DNA of 29,440 nt from Chrysochromulina tobinii (GCA_001275005.1 JWZX01003079.1:1-29440); one strand, 5' to 3'. Positions 8,936-18,446 are shown, counted from the stretch's first letter. Made by a program: numbers and translations. Notes: generated by a model not told the origin, from the letters alone.

Positions 8936-9485
8936 TCATCCTGACTTGTACACTAGGAAGTTGATCGCCCCGATGTTGAAGTACACAAAGTTTTTCGTCT
9001 GGTGCACGACATGTGAACCAAAGTTGGTGCCGACCACGACGTGCCATGTAGGGCTGCAGTTAAGGGTGCGGGAGGGCACACGATATGACTTAGCCGGAGC
9101 AAGAGGGAAGCCAGAAGGGCGCGACAGCGCGTCATTCGGGAACCGTAAGTCACGGTGAAGCACCCAGTGCCACCCAACGACAACGTGGGGGTGCCATCGA
9201 CGGCGCGCTGATGCGCACACAACGAAGCATGCAATAGCGGCACCCGCGGGCTGAGACCGTTAGACCGCACCTGTACATTTTGTCGAACTCCTTCTTTATG
9301 TGCGCCGCCATTTCCACCTCCTTTGTGAACTCATTCATCGCAAAGGAGGCAAGCTCGATTGCGACCTTCTCCATATCCTCGGTCATATCGACCGTCTTGA
9401 CATTCGCCTGCGAGGCACACGCCGGCCGCGCAAGTCAGCTCCCACCCATGCGCGTGGCAAAAGGGAGGCACGGCACCTTCGCCAT
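8936..9485 (-). CDS. DYNLL: dynein light chain LC8 (DYNLL) type, three exons
   Basis: Exons in sense order are 9485-9477 (9 nt, ATG GCG AAG), 9407-9271 and 9053-8936, with GT-AG introns of 69 and 217 nt. Joined, they give 87 residues, against 89 in animal LC8. Motifs match the family throughout: MAKANVKTVDMTEDM at the start, AAHIKKEFDKMY (38-48), SPTWHVVVGTNFGSHVVHQ (49-67), FVYFNIGAINFLVYKSG at the end. LC8 is a homodimeric hub protein of cytoplasmic and axonemal dynein that binds short linear motifs in many partners. The first exon is only three codons long, but the joined N-terminus aligns so well with LC8 that I consider it right. It shares the minus strand with the upstream cis-prenyltransferase gene. 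Confidence 0.92.
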
Positions 9486-10040
9486 GAGCAAAGACGCTGC
9501 ACAACGTCAACTGATCAACACAACGCTCTCGCGACGGCGCGCGTTTGCGCGTGTTCACGGAAGGTGCGGCATCATTAATCGGAAAGAAAGAGCACAGTTG
9601 CGAGTGATAACAATTGAAATGATAAATCATGGACGCATGCGGCACGTGCGGTGGTGTGGGGTCCTTGCAACATCGACCGCAATAGGCGCCCGCGCGAGCG
9701 CGGCAACGCCAAAAGGAGCAAGGTGTAAGGACTGTAGGATGCGAAGTGTCACAACGTTTCATCCGTTTCTGCGTGACTGAGGACTTTCACACGTTCGCTT
9801 TCCCCGTCCACTTACCCATCAAGTCTAGTCGACACATCTCTCCAGGGAAGCGATTCCACGCTGGTCAAGCCTGTTTCCGATCGAGGCTGGCGTTACCGTT
9901 AGGCTGGCCCAGCTTTTGGGCTGGGGGAGGGATATCGGCCCAGGGTGGTCGTGGGCGCTGGCGCGGTCGTGGGCGCTGGCGCGGTCGTGGGCGCTGGCGC
10001 GGTCGTGGGCGCTGGCGCGGTCGTGGGCGCCGCGCTCGCC
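9486..10040. other. intergenic region upstream of the LC8 gene
   Basis: It contains the 5' flank of the LC8 gene and, towards 10040, the 3' flank of the cis-prenyltransferase gene, which includes an 18-bp GC-rich tandem repeat (9947-10030). Short ORFs across the stretch lack recognisable content. Confidence 0.5.
9947..10030. repeat. 18-bp tandem repeat, about 4.7 copies
   Basis: The unit GGTCGTGGGCGCTGGCGC starts at 9947, 9965, 9983 and 10001, with a partial fifth copy at 10019. It ends 10 bp from the stop codon of the cis-prenyltransferase gene, so it lies in that gene's 3' UTR. Its 18-bp period equals that of the unrelated repeat inside the same gene. Confidence 0.95.
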
Positions 10041-11693
10041 TCAGCTCCAACGATCCACATTAAGGTCGGCGAGAAAGTCGCGCACCCGGGCCGAATGGTG
10101 GGGCGGCGTACGGCGCGCCAGAGACTCGCCCGAGCTGACAGCTAGGCTCGTCCCCACCGTGGCCAACTTGCCCTCGCACACTGCCAACGGTTTCGAGAGC
10201 GCTGTGGTGGCGCGGCTGCCGCCCGCGTCGCCGCCCTGGGCCGTGCGAGCGAAGGGGCAAGTAAGCGCAAGGAGTACCCACATGAGCACCCACATGAGCG
10301 CGCTGCATGTCGCGCTGGCCACCAGTGCGAACACGCCGTCGTGGGCGCCACGCAGCCGGAGCAGCACGACGAGGCCGCCGAGCATCGCGGCGAGCAGCGC
10401 AAGGCAGCAGAAGGCGCTGATGAACCTCTGATCCGCGTGGGAGAAGAGCCCCTGGTTGCATGCTAGCCCCTGGTTGCATGCTAGCCCCTGGTTGCATGCT
10501 AGCCCCTGGTTGCATGCTAGCCCTTGGTTGCATGCTAGCCCTTGGTTGCATGCTAGCCCCTGTGACTCAAGCCACGGGCGAGTCGCGCTGCAGAGGGCGG
10601 GGGCGCACGAATGGATGCAATGCGGCATCGCCTCATTCGAATGGACGCCCAAAGGCAGCGGCACCGCCTCGGGCGCCACGGCGGTTGTCACGCTGCGCTC
10701 GCCGTTCGGAGCCCGCGCCGACGGCGGCGCGAGCGCGGGTGTTGCCGCCAGCTGCGGAGTACTCGCCAGCAGCAGAGTTTCGTCGGAAGCGGCACACCAT
10801 GCACGCACTTGATTGAAATACGGGGCAGAGCGCTGATAGCGGAGGAGAAGGCCGAGGAAGCGCACGAGTGAGAGCTCGGGCCACGTGACTGCCGTGAACA
10901 TCACCGGGCACGTCGCTGCCTGCCATAAAAGGAAATCGGAGAGCCGTTTCTCGCCTGAGGTACGCACGATCAGATCGACGGGCGGAAGCCCTGGCGCCGT
11001 GGTGAGCAGGCAGCGCTCGAGCAGCGCGGCATTAATGTCCGAGGGCAGCAGCCGGCCGTCGGCGCACGCCTTGCCCAGCCGGCGAATCGACGCCGCGATC
11101 TCGTTGCGCGACGTGTATGAGAAGCACACAGTGAGCGTGTGCCGCGTATTGCCCTGCGTCATGCGCATCACGCGCTGCATCTCGCCGTACAGCGAGGCGC
11201 TGACGCGCGACAGGTCGCCCACCACGCGCACGCGCACGCCCCGCCGCTGCACCAGGTGCGTCTCGTCGCTCATCTCGCGCAGCCCCTCCTCGGCGAGCGC
11301 CATCAGCGCATCGACCTCCGACTGGGAGCGCTTGAAGTTCTCAATCGAGAAGGCGTACACGGTGACGCCATGCACGCCAAGCTCGCAGCACCAGCGCAGC
11401 ACCTGCTCGAGCTTGTCATATCCCATCTTGTGACCTCGCGCGACCTCCATCCCGTGCGATCGAGCAAACCGCCTGTTGCCGTCCATAATGAAGGCGACAT
11501 GCTGCGGCACCGGACCCGCCATCACGATGCTGCACCCCAAGCGCTCAAGCCAGTTCAGGCCGCTCGGTCCACCATTGTGCCCGCGGTCTGTGCGCTGCTG
11601 CGCGACCTGCTCCGCTGACTGCTTCTTAGTCGGCGACGCCACATTCGGCGTCGCGTTCTCCGTCGCGTGCATGCGGGAATCCAGGATCCGCAT
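10041..11693 (-). CDS. cis-prenyltransferase (UPPS/DHDDS family) with repeat and membrane C-terminal extension
   Basis: 550 residues in one exon from the ATG at 11693. Residues about 60-300 are a complete cis-prenyltransferase domain: HVAFIMDGNRRFA (catalytic D71), GHKMGYDKLEQVLRWC, VTVYAFSIENFKRS, VRTSGEKRLSDFLLWQ (about 243-258) and WPEL. Such enzymes condense isopentenyl diphosphate onto an allylic diphosphate to make dolichol-type or other cis-polyprenols for glycosylation or plastid lipids. The usual enzyme is about 250-330 residues; this one carries a further 240. That extension has a Pro/Ala-rich linker, six repeats of GLACNQ (about 379-416), and two hydrophobic segments (about 424-447 and 454-479). 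It ends in a basic tail, RVRDFLADLNVDRWS. The C-terminal membrane anchor is unusual, because DHDDS-type enzymes usually associate with membranes by other means or through NgBR. Confidence 0.9.
   Translation of the reverse strand: MRILDSRMHATENATPNVASPTKKQSAEQVAQQRTDRGHNGGPSGLNWLERLGCSIVMAGPVPQHVAFIMDGNRRFARSHGMEVARGHKMGYDKLEQVLRWCCELGVHGVTVYAFSIENFKRSQSEVDALMALAEEGLREMSDETHLVQRRGVRVRVVGDLSRVSASLYGEMQRVMRMTQGNTRHTLTVCFSYTSRNEIAASIRRLGKACADGRLLPSDINAALLERCLLTTAPGLPPVDLIVRTSGEKRLSDFLLWQAATCPVMFTAVTWPELSLVRFLGLLLRYQRSAPYFNQVRAWCAASDETLLLASTPQLAATPALAPPSARAPNGERSVTTAVAPEAVPLPLGVHSNEAMPHCIHSCAPALCSATRPWLESQGLACNQGLACNQGLACNQGLACNQGLACNQGLACNQGLFSHADQRFISAFCCLALLAAMLGGLVVLLRLRGAHDGVFALVASATCSALMWVLMWVLLALTCPFARTAQGGDAGGSRATTALSKPLAVCEGKLATVGTSLAVSSGESLARRTPPHHSARVRDFLADLNVDRWS
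10447..10562 (-). repeat. in-frame 18-bp tandem repeat coding GLACNQ
   Basis: On the plus strand six units of AGCCCCTGGTTGCATGCT (two carry one C to T change) run from 10447 to 10554, with a partial seventh. The period is six codons and the frame is kept. It encodes a Cys-containing repeat just before the first membrane segment of the cis-prenyltransferase. Confidence 0.95.
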
Positions 11694-12456
11694 GACGTGG
11701 CGAAATGCGAATGAAACAACAGATCGTCATGGATCGTGATTCTGCCGATCTGCCCCAACCCCCAGCCCCCACTTGTGCGGGACTGTGCCTCAGCTCGGTA
11801 AGTTACAAAGTTCTCTCTAGTAGACTACATGTATCCGGCGCGGCGGCAACGGGTGCACGGGTCCACCAAACTCCCAATCCGCAATCCGCCCGCGACGGCC
11901 GGCGGTACATATTGAACATTGTCCAGTCGTCTGGGATCGGCAGGTCGTGCCTTAAGCCCGGAGGGGGTGATCTAAGCCTGCCGCCGAGGCGCCGTGGCCC
12001 GGCGGCCCCGGCCGGACGCGTCGGCCGTCGCCCGGGTCCCGCGGTGACTTTTAAAGAGTTAAACGGGGGGTAAACGGGGGTCGTCAGGCGTCGTTTCGCG
12101 CTTAAGTACCTGCGCGGCTTTAAGTCGCCCCCTGCCCCTGGCATCCCGGTCACCCGGTCTAAGGCACGACCTACCGATCTCACGGACGATAATCGCGAAG
12201 ATTTTATCGTCCCGATCGTCGTTTCACGACCATGCGTTTCGATGATGCATGATCGGCGTCCTCTAGCACCTAGCGGAATTAAAGGCAGCATCGGGATCGC
12301 GTACCCTCATTCCCGCACTCTGTGCTCGGGGAGCGCTCCGTCTATAGAACATTTCGGTGCTCGGAGCGCTCCCCTCCGTCTCTCCGAGAAGTAGCAACTC
12401 ACGTCTTAACAGCATGCTCTTGTGTCTTGAACGCCAAGCCAACTTCGTCTTTAGCG
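11694..12456. other. intergenic region with a foldback element
   Basis: No coding gene is supported. It includes the 5' flank of the cis-prenyltransferase gene, an inverted-repeat element at 11935-12179, a near-duplicate of GTGCTCGG with AGCGCTCC around 12321-12383, and a copied piece of the RING gene's 3' end at 12426-12449. Confidence 0.55.
11935..12179. repeat. foldback element with about 20-bp inverted arms
   Basis: The left arm GATCGGCAGGTCGTGCCTTA (11935-11954) pairs with the right arm at 12160-12179, with one mismatch in 20. Weaker complementarity continues inward around AAGCCCGG and CCGGTCT. The GC-rich interior is about 205 bp with no ORF of note. This could be a MITE-like element or an inverted duplication; I saw no clear target-site duplication. 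Confidence 0.65.
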
Positions 12457-12483
12457 TTACTTAAACGCCAAGCCAACCTCGTC
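12426..12483. repeat. 24-bp tandem duplication at the 3' end of the RING gene
   Basis: 12426-12449 and 12460-12483 are near-identical 24-bp copies (two differences) separated by 10 bp. The inner copy encodes the last residues DEVGLAFK. The outer copy lies beyond the stop codon. Confidence 0.85.
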
Positions 12484-13845
12484 GACGAAGCTGGCGCCCG
12501 GTACTGGGATGAAGCACTCGTCTGGCAGCATCACGGGCAGCTTGCCCTTCGCGTCGGTCGCCTGGCTATTGATGACGAACATCATGCCCTCGCCCGGCAC
12601 GTTGGTGCACATGATCGGCTTATCGACTTGGAGCACAAACGTCTCCCACTTCTCGAGCATCAATCGCTGGCAGTCAGCGAAGGTCATGCCGTGCTCCGTC
12701 GAGACCTCAACGTGGACCATGGCCGGTGCGAGGGCAAGCCCCGCGGGCTTGTCGCTCGGGTGTACGTCCGCGATGACCCCAGCCGCCGCCATCATGTGCC
12801 GCAGAAACTCCATCACGCCGTCGCACTCCATGCGTGACGGGCATCCATAGAACTGCAGCGGCAAGTCCGCGAGTGCGTCACGCAGGATGCTCGCTCGCTC
12901 AGCCTCGGTGTCGCGGCTCGGCGGCAGCCTCACGTGGGTGCGCCCGATGGGCCCCTCAAGCGGTCCCTCCTTTTTATTGAAGAGCTCCCGAACCCCTGAC
13001 TCGCCGTCCTCGTACGCTTGCACCGCCTGCAGCAGCTGCACGTGCTGCGCGCGCCGTGCCTCCCAAGCGTCATCATCCGTGTACTCGCCCTCGAACGGGT
13101 CGTCGTACTCGTCGTGTGCGAGCAGCGCCTCGAGTTCGAGCACGCGCCGCTTGCGGCTCCATCGGCACTCACCATTTTGGTGCGCCGCTATCGACGTCTC
13201 CAGCCAGTTGTCGGTGCGCATGTAGTACGGGTCCACGCCGCGCGGTGAGGCCCAGCGGGGCTTCAGGGGTTGCTTGAGCAGCAGCCGAGCGTACGCAAAG
13301 GCGTCGGATGGGATGGCATTTGGGTGCCGGGCAGAGGCCGTCCGAACCTCGAGCAGCGGCGAGCCGTCGGCGTCTTTGAGCACCTCGTCCACAAATGTAT
13401 GTCTGCCATACCATGCCATGCCAGACAGACATGGCAACTCGGCGAAAGAGCACGCCGGGAGGAATGGGAAGCGGAAGACGAAGTGCGGGTGCTGCGTCTT
13501 AAACGTCTCCATCGCCTCGAGGATGGCCTGAGCGCAGGTGAGGTGGCGCTTGCGCCACGGCACCTCGATGACCAGGCCGCGAATCGTGACCTTCACGGCG
13601 GGCCGAATATTGTAGCGGCACACTGGACAGGAGACGTTGCGATTCAGCCACTTCTCGACGCAAGACTGATGGAAACGGTGGCCGCATGCCAGCCGACTCA
13701 CGGGCTTAGCACTGCACTCTCCACGACCACCAGGCATGCAGCCCTGCAGCGAGCTGATACATATCGCGCACGTATCTTCTTCGTCATCAGTACGCGCGCG
13801 CTTCCGAGCTGGCGAGCCTCCGGCATCGAAATCGGCGTCGTTCAT
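12457..13845 (-). CDS. RING-H2 zinc-finger protein, probable E3 ubiquitin ligase
   Basis: 462 residues in one exon from the ATG at 13845. After a short basic N-terminus (KRAR, a possible nuclear signal) comes a RING finger with C26, C29, C54, H56, H59, C62, C73 and C76, i.e. the C3H2C3 (RING-H2) order, within CAICISS...CGHRFHQSCVEKWL...CPVCR. The spacing between the second and third zinc ligands (24 residues) is long because of a Gly-rich insert. The remaining 380 residues are not a family I recognise. They include an acidic segment (about 225-265) and a C-terminal region with SFVDEVGLAF at the end. RING-H2 domains normally recruit E2 enzymes to ubiquitylate substrates; the substrate is unknown. 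The stop lies within a short tandem duplication that may have shortened the protein. Confidence 0.8.
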   Translation of the reverse strand: MNDADFDAGGSPARKRARTDDEEDTCAICISSLQGCMPGGRGECSAKPVSRLACGHRFHQSCVEKWLNRNVSCPVCRYNIRPAVKVTIRGLVIEVPWRKRHLTCAQAILEAMETFKTQHPHFVFRFPFLPACSFAELPCLSGMAWYGRHTFVDEVLKDADGSPLLEVRTASARHPNAIPSDAFAYARLLLKQPLKPRWASPRGVDPYYMRTDNWLETSIAAHQNGECRWSRKRRVLELEALLAHDEYDDPFEGEYTDDDAWEARRAQHVQLLQAVQAYEDGESGVRELFNKKEGPLEGPIGRTHVRLPPSRDTEAERASILRDALADLPLQFYGCPSRMECDGVMEFLRHMMAAAGVIADVHPSDKPAGLALAPAMVHVEVSTEHGMTFADCQRLMLEKWETFVLQVDKPIMCTNVPGEGMMFVINSQATDAKGKLPVMLPDECFIPVPGASFVDEVGLAFK

Positions 13846-14196
13846 GAGGGTTCCTCGCAGGCGGCAACAAGATTTAATGAATCAATCCTGCGTAACTGTC
13901 CAGATCACACTCTGTCATCAGGTTTCGTCCGCGGATGGTCCACCGGTAAGCCGGTAAAAAAGACACCGGGGGGAGCCGGGACACACACAGGCACACGGAC
14001 ACACAGACGAACCTCACTACCGGTACCCCCTCCGCTCCGGCTCACCTCCCCACCGTCTCTCAAAGCCGACACGGCGGCGGTGGTACCGACTACCGTGGAT
14101 GAAGCGCCGCGTTCCGGCCGTACTAGTTGTTCCCCCCGACGCCGTTAATGCAACTGTGATCACGGTGCGGTGAGAACTACCGTCTAACGGTTACAC
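13846..14196. other. intergenic region, 5' flank of the RING gene
   Basis: This is 351 bp between the RING gene start and the glycosidase stop, both on the minus strand, so the RING promoter should be here. It contains a CA-rich stretch at about 13980-14010. No gene is seen. Confidence 0.5.
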
Positions 14197-16975
14197 TCAC
14201 GTTGAGAAGACTGACAGCGTCACCGTGCAGGCCGCCTTGCCGGATGCACCGATGATGCACACTTTTTGTACAAGCTCTGCAGAGCTCTGTCTATTCATGG
14301 TGCTCATGGGAGGCGTCATCCATGCGACAGTGACCTCTTCGCCGGGCGAGCCAGCCACCCATGCCGTCGCGCTCGAGCCGCTGCTCACCACGGCAAGGAA
14401 GCGCTGTGACGAAACAGAGACCCACTTTGAAGGCTCGCCTAGCAGGTGCCATCCACCTTCCAAACGGGGCGCGAGGAGGACGGCCTCGAAATGGTCGAGG
14501 GTGCACGCTCGCAACTCGAGTGGAGACTCGGCGCTGACCAGTACTGTGGGTGGGTCGGCGACCCAGCTGCCGCTCGCGTTGGTAGGCGTATCGGCAGGCC
14601 GGACGGCGATCAGCACGGCGGATTCGTCAAAACCGAGCGCGGCGGGCTTTAGGGCGAAGCTGGATGCGAGCTCGGGCGCAAGCACGTAGCCATAGCGGGA
14701 GCCGTTCACCACCGAGTGCGTGAGCCACAGCTGGCCGTCGGCCCCGGCCGGGTGGTTCGGAAAGGCTCTGCCAATGAAGCTCGCGTCGGAGAGAGTGGCC
14801 GGTCGCTCCGGAGAGAGTAGTGTGCCGTCGGTGGTGCAGGCTTTCATGATGAGAGCGACGTCAGAGGTTCCAATCTTATCGGACGGAGCGACTGGCCCAG
14901 CGGAGAAGGCAAGGACCGCCGATTGCAGGCGGCTGTGCGGCTCATAGCCCCACTGACCATATGGATTGCCGGGCTGCTGCTCGGTCGACCAGAAGGTGTC
15001 TTTGGAGGGGGCGAGCCCGAGAGCGTGGGTGAAGATGGATTGCATGCCAATATCCCACTGGTGCCCACCTCCGGGCCCTGGGTGGATGTAGTCGCCGGAG
15101 GCTCGAGCATTGGTCGCCGCGGCCATCTCGACGGACTGCAGGATGTGCCGAGGGTACGACATGCACAGCTGGATCGTTACGTTTGAGAGCTCACAGCCGT
15201 GGCTCATTTGGAGCATCCATTGGCGCCCCAGGCTCGCAGACTCGCCAAGCGCGCGCGAAAGGTCGACTTCGGCACTCAACCAGTCCTGCTCGTATGAGAA
15301 GAGGCCCGCTCTCGTCTTATTCGCAGTCTTGTTCACAGTCTTGTTCGCGATCAAGGCCGCCCAGAACAACGCGTCGTCAGGCACCACCACGTCCGAGCCG
15401 TCATGGATGAACTTGTACGCGCCGCCGTTGCGCGTCGAGTAGGGTGTGTCCGGGTCCCAGTAGCGGTTGTGCAGCATCAGCGGCCAGCTCGTCGCCTCGC
15501 TCAGAGCCGTCAGCCCCAGAGGGAACACGTCGGGCCGCGCGTCCCAAGTCGTCACCCCTCCGGCCGCCCCCTTGAAATACCACCAGGAGTCGAGCAAGGG
15601 GAAAGTACCATTAGGGCTCATCAGGGCTCATCAGGGCTCATCAGGGCTCATCAGGGCGGCTCACCTTGAAATACCACCAGGAGTCGAGCAGAATGTACTT
15701 GTACGGGATGCGCCCCGCATCGGCGTACTTTTTGACATTGAGCAATGTGGTCTCGTAACTCTGGCCGAGCTCGGTGTTGTAGTAATAGTACGCCCCGTTG
15801 TCCGTCGAGTAGCCCAGCTTCTGCATGGCGAGGTCGCGGCGGTACGCATAGCGTTCCTTGCCGTACTTGCGCAGCAGCACATCACCCCAACTCTCCATCG
15901 CGTGGTTCACGCCGCCGTCGGCGCTGACAGCGAGGATCACCTCGACAGTGTAGTTTTCGGGGATCGACGTCACGGCCCCCATCACGCCGTAGGACAGCGT
16001 GCCCTCGGCCCACACCTGGCTGGCAGCCATGAAGTTGCTCGCCACCGACAGCACCATCGATGGAGGCGGCTGCTTAGCTAGCTTCTCCTCCGCTGGTGGC
16101 GCCCCGAATAAGACGACTGGCCCAGAGCCTTGGATTCCACTTCCGATCAGGTCGCCGCTCACCCCCGCACGGAAGTCGAAGCAGCTGCAGTTGAGCCTTT
16201 CGCAGTGCGCCTGGCAGTCGCTCCGCTTGCTCCACGGGTCCGTGAACGCCCACTCGGCGCACGTGCCGTTTACATCGAAGGTGCAGTCACAGTACGCTCC
16301 CGTATGCTCCTCGAAGCTCCGCGATGAGGAGCGGCGCTGGCTCGTGGGCGTGTACGCAGCGTAGCCGGCGGTGTACGGGGCCGGATTATCTGCGTGCACT
16401 CCCTTGGTGCACTCGCTGCTGCGCACCCGACACGTGCCCACCGGATCGCGTGAAGGCCTGATGATCGCCGTCCCGGAGGCTTCCCACACTCCAACTGTCG
16501 TTGCGTAGCCGGACATGAGGCCTTGGTAGCTGACGACACCACGAGTCGCCGCGCCCGCCGCCCGTCGGAACAACGGGAAGCCCGACACCAGCCCATCCCG
16601 GCGGCACCAGCCGAGAAAGCCGTCTCGGCAAACTGCTTGCACATCACCCTGGCCCGGTGAGGACTGTCGCACGCCAACGGGAAAGCGCTGGGCAAAGATC
16701 ACATGAGACGCGTAGTTCTTCACAGATGTCTCGAATGGTGTGCCATCGGCAGCAATCCACTTTGAAAGCTGGCCGCTCCAATTACCTGTAGTGTCAGCTC
16801 CAGAAATTGGGCTAACAGATCGCAATTTCAAAGAGCCATCTGCCGAGGAGTATATATGCCCCCCCGAAGAGAGCCAGCCGCCTGCAGACGTGAACTGCTC
16901 GACGCCACCGACGGATACTGTTAGGGCGCCATCCACTGGGCTCATGAGAGCCAGCACACCGGCCGCTTGCGACAT
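14197..16975 (-). CDS. clan GH-D-like glycosidase (alpha-galactosidase/raffinose-synthase related), two exons
   Basis: Exon 1 is 16975-15665 and exon 2 is 15570-14197, joined in phase 0 across a 94-nt GT-AG intron to give 894 residues. The N-terminal half has a beta-rich look plus a Cys-rich insert (CDCTFD...CSCFDF). The barrel begins around YKYILLDSWWYFK, continues GAAGGVTTWDARPDVFPLGL, and carries SYEQDW (D533, candidate nucleophile) and ARASGDY (D597, candidate acid), the arrangement of alpha-galactosidase-type TIM barrels (GH27/GH36/GH31 relatives). Many N-x-S/T sequons, including three in ANKTVNKTANKT, suggest passage through the secretory pathway. No signal peptide follows the chosen ATG, so an upstream exon may be missing. 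Substrate cannot be named. The two ORFs on either side of the intron overlap in meaning because a duplicated exon end lies inside the intron. Confidence 0.72.
15571..15664 (-). repeat. glycosidase intron: minisatellite flanked by a perfect 26-bp exon duplication
   Basis: In sense orientation the intron begins GTGAGCCGCC, runs through about four and a half copies of the 10-mer TGATGAGCCC, and ends with a perfect 26-bp copy of the upstream exon's last bases (exon copy 15665-15690, intron copy 15571-15596). The offset between the copies (94) equals the intron length. The acceptor AG lies inside the copied exon end. Confidence 0.88.
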
Positions 16976-17045
16976 GGCCCCCTCCGAGAGGCTCAGTGTG
17001 AACGTTCACGTACAGTATTTGATGTTGGGTTTACGTGTGTTGTGA
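16976..17045. promoter_or_regulatory. short gap 5' of the glycosidase gene
   Basis: About 70 bp separate the glycosidase ATG from the first codon of a possible plus-strand gene. It contains the palindrome GTGAACGTTCAC. Promoter function is presumed from position only; the true glycosidase 5' end may lie further right. Confidence 0.3.
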
Positions 17046-17813
17046 ATGAAAGGGGGCCTGCTCGCCAGGCTGACGCGGTATTGTCGGTGGTTTCGGTTTC
17101 TCTGCTTCACTGCCAACGTCTGCTGTGCGAATGACGGTTTCCGCTTGGACTCTCGTGTGCCGTGTTCCAAAAAGAGCTCGACACCCCCGGCGAGAGCTCT
17201 CTCGAGGCCGGGAAGTTCTCCGGGCCGCTTGCCTGTGCGAACGAAGCACCGGGCGCGTGGCATGTTTACACAGCCAGGCCAAGTGAGCGCCCGCATGCAA
17301 TGGCCGGAGGCCTCGATGACGCGTGAGGATTTCGGACTCTTCAACAAGGGCGAGCTTCTCCACCGGGACTTTTCTGTCCTTCCTGACGTTGGTCATCATA
17401 GACAATTATCTCGCCAGGATGCGCCTGCCGGACATGGGGCAGTTACCTTGCTTTCGCCGCAGGTGCTTGCGTCCCAATCATCTGTCCCACGACTCCCGCA
17501 GCTCGCCACCACTCAGCGCTGGCAACCTTTCCCAACTATGGAGCGGGAGCCCACACCCGTCCCCCTTGGCTCTAGCTGGAAGGGCTCGGGGGTGGCCTAC
17601 CCCCTCCTCCCACTTGGCGCAAGTGGGGGCCTTCCACCACCTCCCCCACAGAAATGGAATGAAGAGGTGCGCGAGCTCTTTCCGAGGACAACGATGACGG
17701 TCAAGCGCGACAAAGCGCAACTTGCTGCGCAGCGCAGCAATGAGCGATGGGAGAAACGCCTTGCTCAGCGCCAAGCTTCTCAGGCCTTGCTTAGCTCGCC
17801 AGAGCTTGCTTAG
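17046..17813 (+). CDS. hypothetical protein (uncertain ORF)
   Basis: Open frame of 255 residues; internal ATGs (for example 17262) are alternative starts. The last 55 residues, KWNEEVRELFPRTTMTVKRD and onward to the Gln/Arg-rich end, look like a real helical protein. The middle (Pro/Gly-rich) could instead be an intron ending at the CCTCCCCCACAG at about 17633-17644. The N-terminus has a basic, then hydrophobic and Cys-rich look. I recognise no domain. Confidence 0.35.
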   Translation: MKGGLLARLTRYCRWFRFLCFTANVCCANDGFRLDSRVPCSKKSSTPPARALSRPGSSPGRLPVRTKHRARGMFTQPGQVSARMQWPEASMTREDFGLFNKGELLHRDFSVLPDVGHHRQLSRQDAPAGHGAVTLLSPQVLASQSSVPRLPQLATTQRWQPFPTMEREPTPVPLGSSWKGSGVAYPLLPLGASGGLPPPPPQKWNEEVRELFPRTTMTVKRDKAQLAAQRSNERWEKRLAQRQASQALLSSPELA

Positions 17814-18172
17814 CTCGCTCCATGGTCCAAGCTGATGCAATGGGCTGGCTTTGACAGCAGCTTGAGCGCCGCTTCTTTCGCACCAAAAGAGATACGAGCA
17901 CCTAACTCTAGTTGCATTTGACGGAAATGGGCGGGTGAGATACCGGCGTCGTGGAGTCGTCGTGGTTTCAACCCCTTACGTATGGTTCTTGGGTTCAAGA
18001 TGCTTGAGCCTCTGAGCGTGCGCGAACCTCCCTGTGATTTGAGACGAGATTTGTGTACGACTGTGCGTGCTGAATTCACGACTTCATTTTGCTCATGCGG
18101 ATACGATCTAGCATCTACTGAGCTCTGAGTCGAGTACACACTTCTTCTACAACGGCTTGAGCTGATGTGCAA
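17810..18172 (-). CDS. hypothetical protein (weak ORF)
   Basis: 120-residue ORF on the minus strand, tail to tail with the preceding hypothetical. Its second half (GISPAHFRQMQLELGARISF and onward) has a plausible amphipathic composition, but no family is recognised. It may be a chance ORF. The remaining stretch to 18446 holds AT-richer DNA around 18180-18245 and nothing I can name. Confidence 0.22.
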   Translation of the reverse strand: MHISSSRCRRSVYSTQSSVDARSYPHEQNEVVNSARTVVHKSRLKSQGGSRTLRGSSILNPRTIRKGLKPRRLHDAGISPAHFRQMQLELGARISFGAKEAALKLLSKPAHCISLDHGAS

Positions 18173-18446
18173 AACCTTCGTTATGATTATCGTTTGGTTT
18201 CAGACTGTGTTGACGTCTGTTTTTTTCTGTTTTACTTTATTCGGAGAACCGAACGGAGGTAATGTAGTTCACACAACCCAACCGTCCTTCGACGCCTCCC
18301 CGATTTGCGATATACTACGGCGATGCATCACGCGTCGTTATCGTCGAGGGCGATGGAGCAATACGAATACCCCTCACGCCGTCACCGAGGAGTCCACGAA
18401 AACCATCTCTCTGATCCGCACACTGACACTCGACTCCGCTGCCATC

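Noticed and set aside
13980-14010. CA-rich stretch upstream of the RING gene as a Z-DNA regulatory element
   Set aside because: The run is short and interrupted, and nothing else supports a function.
14197-16975. Two separate genes, each with a copy of LDSWWYFK
   Set aside because: The second LDSWWYFK is the duplicated exon end inside a 94-nt intron. Splicing gives one continuous barrel.
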